DNA of 64,000 nucleotides from NCBI GenBank assembly GCA_902772585.1, contig CACYBB010000003.1, positions 32,958-96,957 of the forward strand. Direction: 5' to 3'. Under the pieces are notes generated by a model. It ran no database searches. It saw nothing but the letters and a program-made list of their open reading frames with translations, and had not been told where the DNA came from. Origin of the DNA: an uncultured Bacteroidales bacterium. Lineage in GTDB: Bacteria > Bacteroidota > Bacteroidia > Bacteroidales > Bacteroidaceae. Positions 60,691-64,000 of this stretch are shown one piece after another. How positions within the stretch are numbered: position 1 is the first letter of the stretch; the number at the start of each line of letters is the position of its first letter. The position numbers and the translations under genes are program-made.

Positions 60691-61927
60691 ACTGCGCCTT
60701 GCGCAGGTCCTCCCAGAAACTGGGGTACGACTTGCTGACTACCTGCGGGTTGTTGATGCGCAGACTGTCCAAACGGAAGGCAGCAGGAGCGAAGGCCATT
60801 GCCATGCGATGGTCTTCGTAGGTATCAATAGCGACAGCATCGTCCCCGTGATCCAGCTTTTCGCCGTCCCAATAGAGCTCACAATCGTTCACGTCGTGCA
60901 CCACATAGCCCAACTTGAGCATCTCCTTCTTCAGCGCTTCTATGCGGTCCGTTTCCTTGATTTTCAGCGTCGATAGTCCACGAAAGTGGAAGGGCACACC
61001 CAGCATGCAGCAGCACACAACAAAGGTCTGCGCCAGGTCGGGGGCGTTCATGAAGTCATATTCCAGACGGGGCACACAACGGCCACTATGGCGCAGCGTT
61101 ACCATGGTGGGCACACCTTCCTCAGTAGTACCGAAGATGCTCTTTACCCCTAACAGGCTAAAGATGTAGCGCACCGTACTGTCGCCCTGCTTCGAACCAT
61201 CCATCAGTCCCTCCAGGCGCACCTCGTCGTCTTTCTGCTTCGACAGTGCCATCATCTCGTACCAGTACGATGCCGCACTCCAGTCACTCTCAATATAGTA
61301 CGCACGCTCCTTGTAGGGTTGGGGCTGTACGCTGATAGTCTCATAGTCACTCCAATCGGCAGCGGCTCCAAACTCGCGCATCATCCACAGCGTCAGGTCA
61401 ATATACGGACGCGAGATGATGTCACCCATCAGGTGCAACGTCAGTCCGTTGCTCAACATCGGACCAATCATCAGCAGCGCCGAGACATATTGCGAACTGA
61501 TATTGCCTGGCACCTCCAGCAATCCGCCCTCCAATTTCCTACCCTTGATGCGGAGTGGAGGGAACCCCTCTTCACCAACATACGTAATATCGGCACCCAA
61601 ACGACGCAGCGCATCCACCAGCACAGCGATGGGACGGTGTTTCATACGTTCCGTTCCCGTGATGACGTGTTCCTCACCTTCGCGGGTAGCCAGATAGGCC
61701 GTCATAAAGCGCATGGCCGTACCAGCCGCTTTGATGTTGATTTCGTAGGGATTATTCTGGAGTGCCTGGACAATCACCTCCGTATCGTCACAGTCCGACA
61801 AATTTTCTGGTAGCACATGACTACCCGACAGGGCATGAATAATCAGCGCACGGTTCGAGATACTCTTCGATGCCGGCAACTTGATAGTCTGGTTTAGTGC
61901 CTCAGGGGCTATGATGTTATATTGCAT
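60671..61927 (-). CDS. aroA: 3-Phosphoshikimate 1-carboxyvinyltransferase (EPSP synthase)
   Basis: 418 residues from ATG 61927. Sixth step of the shikimate pathway: shikimate-3-phosphate plus PEP gives EPSP. Signatures: KLPASKSISNRALIIHAL (substrate Lys/Ser), AAGTAMRFMTAYLA, GTERMKHRPIAVLVDALRRL, SSQYVSALLMIGP, and KETDRIEALKKEMLKLG with EDHRMAMAFA. An in-frame ATG further upstream lies beyond the promoter. The C-terminus VIHNS runs into an A/T repeat, probably replacing the original last residues. First gene of aroA-porW-porX-tsaE. Confidence 0.95.
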   Translation of the reverse strand: MQYNIIAPEALNQTIKLPASKSISNRALIIHALSGSHVLPENLSDCDDTEVIVQALQNNPYEINIKAAGTAMRFMTAYLATREGEEHVITGTERMKHRPIAVLVDALRRLGADITYVGEEGFPPLRIKGRKLEGGLLEVPGNISSQYVSALLMIGPMLSNGLTLHLMGDIISRPYIDLTLWMMREFGAAADWSDYETISVQPQPYKERAYYIESDWSAASYWYEMMALSKQKDDEVRLEGLMDGSKQGDSTVRYIFSLLGVKSIFGTTEEGVPTMVTLRHSGRCVPRLEYDFMNAPDLAQTFVVCCCMLGVPFHFRGLSTLKIKETDRIEALKKEMLKLGYVVHDVNDCELYWDGEKLDHGDDAVAIDTYEDHRMAMAFAPAAFRLDSLRINNPQVVSKSYPSFWEDLRKAQFVIHNS

Positions 61928-61957
61928 ATTTTCGTGTACCTTACTTATAATAACTCG

Positions 61958-61989
61958 CAAAAGTACGAAATATTTGCTGATTAACCAAA
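61958..61989 (-). promoter_or_regulatory. Promoter of the aroA-porW-porX-tsaE operon (TTTG-N20-TACTTTTG)
   Basis: Minus strand TTTG at 61989-61986, 20 bases, TACTTTTG at 61965-61958. ATG of aroA 31 bases downstream. No strong internal promoter was seen before porW or porX. Confidence 0.85.
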
Positions 61990-62036
61990 GAAATAACAAT
62001 AATTATATAACTTTTTCGCAAAAAGTACTTAGAAAA

Positions 62037-62068
62037 TTTGCGTGTTTCGAAAAAACTCCGTACCTTTG
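62037..62068 (+). promoter_or_regulatory. Promoter of tRNA-Pro (TTTG-N20-TACCTTTG)
   Basis: TTTG at 62037-62040, 20 bases, TACCTTTG at 62061-62068; tRNA begins 24 bases downstream. Confidence 0.85.
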
Positions 62069-62091
62069 CACCCGCTTAACAGCAAAACAAT

Positions 62092-62164
62092 CGGGATTTA
62101 GCGCAGTTGGTAGCGCACACGTCTGGGGGGCGCGAGGTCGCTGGTTCGAGTCCAGTAATCCCGA
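62092..62164 (+). tRNA. tRNA-Pro, anticodon GGG
   Basis: 73 bases fold into a full cloverleaf. Acceptor CGGGATT/AATCCCG with a C at position 1, as usual for tRNA-Pro; D-arm GCGC/GCGC with loop AGTTGGTA; anticodon loop CTGGGGG with GGG at 62125-62127; T-arm GCTGG/CCAGT with TTCGAGT; discriminator A at 62164. No CCA is encoded. The anticodon stem CACGT/GCGCG has an A-C mismatch at the second pair (62119/62133). Confidence 0.92.
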
Positions 62165-62171
62165 CTGAAGA

Positions 62172-62212
62172 AAATCCAAGTCACTGATTATCAGTAGCTT
62201 GGATTTCTTTTT
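62172..62212 (+). terminator. Rho-independent terminator of the tRNA gene
   Basis: AAATCCAAG (62172-62180) pairs with CTTGGATTT (62198-62206), with an inner ACTGA/TCAGT stem, followed by TTTTT at 62208-62212. Confidence 0.85.
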
Positions 62213-62250
62213 AAAAGAGAATATAACTACAACAAATTAAAAGGAAAAGG

Positions 62251-63813
62251 ATGAAAAATTACTATTATTTATCGGTTGCTTTCTTGGCTGCGATGTTCTT
62301 TGTGTCATGCTCTGACAGCGATGACAATGGTAGCAAAGGTAGCAATGGTGACAAGGTTCGTACGGACGTTGTAGACTACACCGTGATGTTCTACAGCTGT
62401 GGTGGTTACAACTTGGATGGTGCTACCGAGAACAACTGGGGTGAAGCCTTGAATGGTCTTGAAATCGACGACCCCAATGTTCGCTACATGGTACAGTTCA
62501 AGTATTCCGGTCAGAAGAATTTGGATAAATACAATCCCGGCCGCACCTGGGGTGGCAAGGCTGCTCAGTGCTACCGCTTCGAGCTGACTCACAACAAATA
62601 CAACTATCAGCAACAGCACTTTGACTTGAGTGGCTACGAGTATGGTACTCAGGGCGAAAAATGTCAGATCTACCAGCCCGACTCACTGGCAAACTTCATT
62701 AAGTACTGCCAGAAGGTAGCTCCTGCCAAGAATTATATTCTGTTGATTTCCGACCACGGCGGTGCTTATAGCGTCAGTGCTGACTACGATAAGAGTCTCC
62801 TCCCCACCCGTGGTGCCATGCAGGATGATACGCAGAAATACTTACTGATGTCTAACAAGGAGATGCGCACAGCTATTGAAAAGGCTGGCGTACCTTTGAA
62901 GGCACTCATCTTCGACTGCTGCATCATGAACAACATGGAGTCTATTACCGAATTCCTTAACCTTACCGATTACTATTATGGTTCAGGCCACTCAACCGTT
63001 GCATCGGACCATAAGGTATTCGTCCAGCAGTTGAAAGCAGCAGCAAAAGATGGTGACTTTGTTAAAGCCATGAAGACATGGGCAGAATCATCGGCAAAGA
63101 CACACTATGATACCTACAAAGAGAACAAGAATATGGTCAATGCTAAGTACGTAGACTTCGCGCTGACCGACATGAGCAAGCTGAAAAATGTCTATACCCC
63201 GCTGAAGAACATCGTTGACTATGTGGAGACAAACTGGAGCAAGGCCAATCAGAAAGCTGTGAAGACTGCTGCCGAAAACACCTATCAGTACTTCAACGAG
63301 AGTGCGCTTTACGACGTCAAGGACTACTGCCGTCACCTTGCCGAGGCTTTCGTGCAGGAGGGCGAGACTGTGGCTGACAATGAGGCTGTTAAGCTAGCGA
63401 ACGCTTTCGACCAGGCCGTCAAGGATGCACAGTGCTTCCATATCTATACCAAGCCCGACGAAAATGAGCCCTACGACCTGACCTATAGCGTCACGCTGGG
63501 TGCACAATTTAACAAGAACAACCAGGCTATCCATGTTCGCAGCTACGATCCAGAAAAACAAAAATACTTCGATATGTATAATGTCGACAACGGTGACGAG
63601 TTTTTCTATTGGGATGGCGAAAAAGATTATGACCAAAAACTTAGCAGCAATAAGACCTGGCAGACGTTCGCCAACACCTACTATAAGACTGAGTTCGACA
63701 AGAAGGTGAACTGGAGCCGTCTCTTTAAGCTGAATCCTTACTTCCCACAGAACAATCCTCCCACGGACGACGAGGGTGACCACCTGCGTGGAACATCGTT
63801 AATTCATCTTTAA
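62251..63813 (+). CDS. Clostripain-related (C11) cysteine peptidase lipoprotein
   Basis: 520 residues. Lipoprotein signal (VAFLAAMFFVSCSDS) and a Gly/Asn/Ser spacer. The caspase-like catalytic pair is visible: His in LISDHGGAYS (about residue 168) and Cys in LIFDCCIMNN (about 222). C11 peptidases cleave after Arg or Lys and are common as surface or secreted proteases of gut Bacteroidota (fragipain, PmC11). Substrate and activation site unknown. No T9SS tail, consistent with lipid anchoring. It has no promoter match of its own downstream of the tRNA terminator. Confidence 0.9.
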   Translation: MKNYYYLSVAFLAAMFFVSCSDSDDNGSKGSNGDKVRTDVVDYTVMFYSCGGYNLDGATENNWGEALNGLEIDDPNVRYMVQFKYSGQKNLDKYNPGRTWGGKAAQCYRFELTHNKYNYQQQHFDLSGYEYGTQGEKCQIYQPDSLANFIKYCQKVAPAKNYILLISDHGGAYSVSADYDKSLLPTRGAMQDDTQKYLLMSNKEMRTAIEKAGVPLKALIFDCCIMNNMESITEFLNLTDYYYGSGHSTVASDHKVFVQQLKAAAKDGDFVKAMKTWAESSAKTHYDTYKENKNMVNAKYVDFALTDMSKLKNVYTPLKNIVDYVETNWSKANQKAVKTAAENTYQYFNESALYDVKDYCRHLAEAFVQEGETVADNEAVKLANAFDQAVKDAQCFHIYTKPDENEPYDLTYSVTLGAQFNKNNQAIHVRSYDPEKQKYFDMYNVDNGDEFFYWDGEKDYDQKLSSNKTWQTFANTYYKTEFDKKVNWSRLFKLNPYFPQNNPPTDDEGDHLRGTSLIHL

Positions 63814-63848
63814 ATGCAATAACTGTCACCTGACAGAACAACAAAAAT

Positions 63849-63880
63849 GAGGGTTCACTTCCATGTGAATCCTCTTTTTT
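63849..63880. terminator. Bidirectional terminator between convergent genes
   Basis: GAGGGTTCAC (63849-63858) pairs with GTGAATCCTC (63865-63874; one G-T wobble). T6 follows on the plus strand, and five T follow on the minus strand. Confidence 0.85.
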
Positions 63881-63913
63881 ATTTCCATCAAATGTCTTTT
63901 TATCTTTGGGTTC

Positions 63914-64000
63914 TTATAGTTTCAAGTATTCGCGGAAATACTGGATGATATGGTCCAGACCTTCGTCCAGCGTCACCTTGGGTTCCCAGCCCAGTTCACT
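63914..64000 (-). CDS. C-terminal end of a sugar-nucleotide epimerase/decarboxylase (SDR family), partial
   Basis: On the minus strand the last 28 codons before TAA (63916-63914) read as SELGWEPKVTLDEGLDHIIQ followed by YFREYLKL. The LGWxPxxxLxEGLxxxIxYF ending is typical of NAD-dependent extended SDR enzymes such as UDP-glucuronate decarboxylase or UDP-glucose epimerase. The rest lies outside the window, so the exact reaction cannot be given. Confidence 0.8.
   Translation of the reverse strand, partial: SELGWEPKVTLDEGLDHIIQYFREYLKL

Overview
This is a stretch of ordinary chromosome from a member of the Bacteroidota, most likely Prevotellaceae. The evidence is the promoter type (a TTTG or TTG box, about 20 bases, then TAnnTTTG, found upstream of many genes), type IX secretion genes (sprA, porW, porX), secreted proteins ending in the short LxGxxV...GxYIxxGKKV sorting tail, a meso-diaminopimelate dehydrogenase, SusA-like and pectinesterase enzymes, and the parA-parB-DUF5683-mltD-rel gene order. 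No prophage, plasmid, insertion sequence or CRISPR array was seen. Gene identities come from reading motifs, not from database searches.

Layout. 1-4143: an RND efflux permease (cut by the window edge) and its adaptor, behind a palindrome. 4278-5735: cca. 5773-6333: a gene-free, repeat-rich stretch ending in a triplicated promoter. 6334-10965: small lipoprotein, DUF1599, DoxX-like membrane protein, tpiA, SPOR protein, folE and a membrane-anchored unknown. 10946-16694: a LuxR-type regulator with an abnormal receiver, then porin, imelysin, di-haem oxidoreductase and a small membrane protein, probably a metal/redox surface system. 16643-26290 (minus): an unknown secreted protein, the giant sprA and ruvA. 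26436-29738: a T9SS cargo-like protein and a secreted nuclease with a fused N-terminus. 29857-38006: ddh, then parA, parB, DUF5683, mltD, rel and pectinesterase. 37994-41799 (minus): trpS followed by a CsgG/lipoprotein/DUF4810/DUF799 cassette and a MerR regulator. 42018-47357: GH13 amylase, endonuclease I and M6 protease, all secreted. 47440-50763 (minus): outer membrane barrel, LytTR response regulator and its kinase, and an Ala-rich lipoprotein. 50915-55358: three fused cobalamin (corrin ring) genes. 55374-61927 (minus): aroA, porW, porX, tsaE. 62092-63813: tRNA-Pro(GGG) and a C11 cysteine peptidase. 63914-64000: tail of a sugar-nucleotide epimerase.

How it fits together. T9SS is represented by its translocon (SprA), its TPR lipoprotein (PorW) and its response regulator (PorX), along with at least three proteins carrying the sorting tail. 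The imelysin/di-haem operon and the CsgG/DUF4810/DUF799 cassette are the two least understood multi-gene units. Another striking feature is that short repeats normally found between genes (purine-rich, palindromic or A/T-rich) appear to have been captured in frame inside at least cca, sprA, tsaE and porW, where they add or join protein segments. Several genes near 5.7-6.7 kb have promoters so close to the start codon that their transcripts should be leaderless or nearly so.
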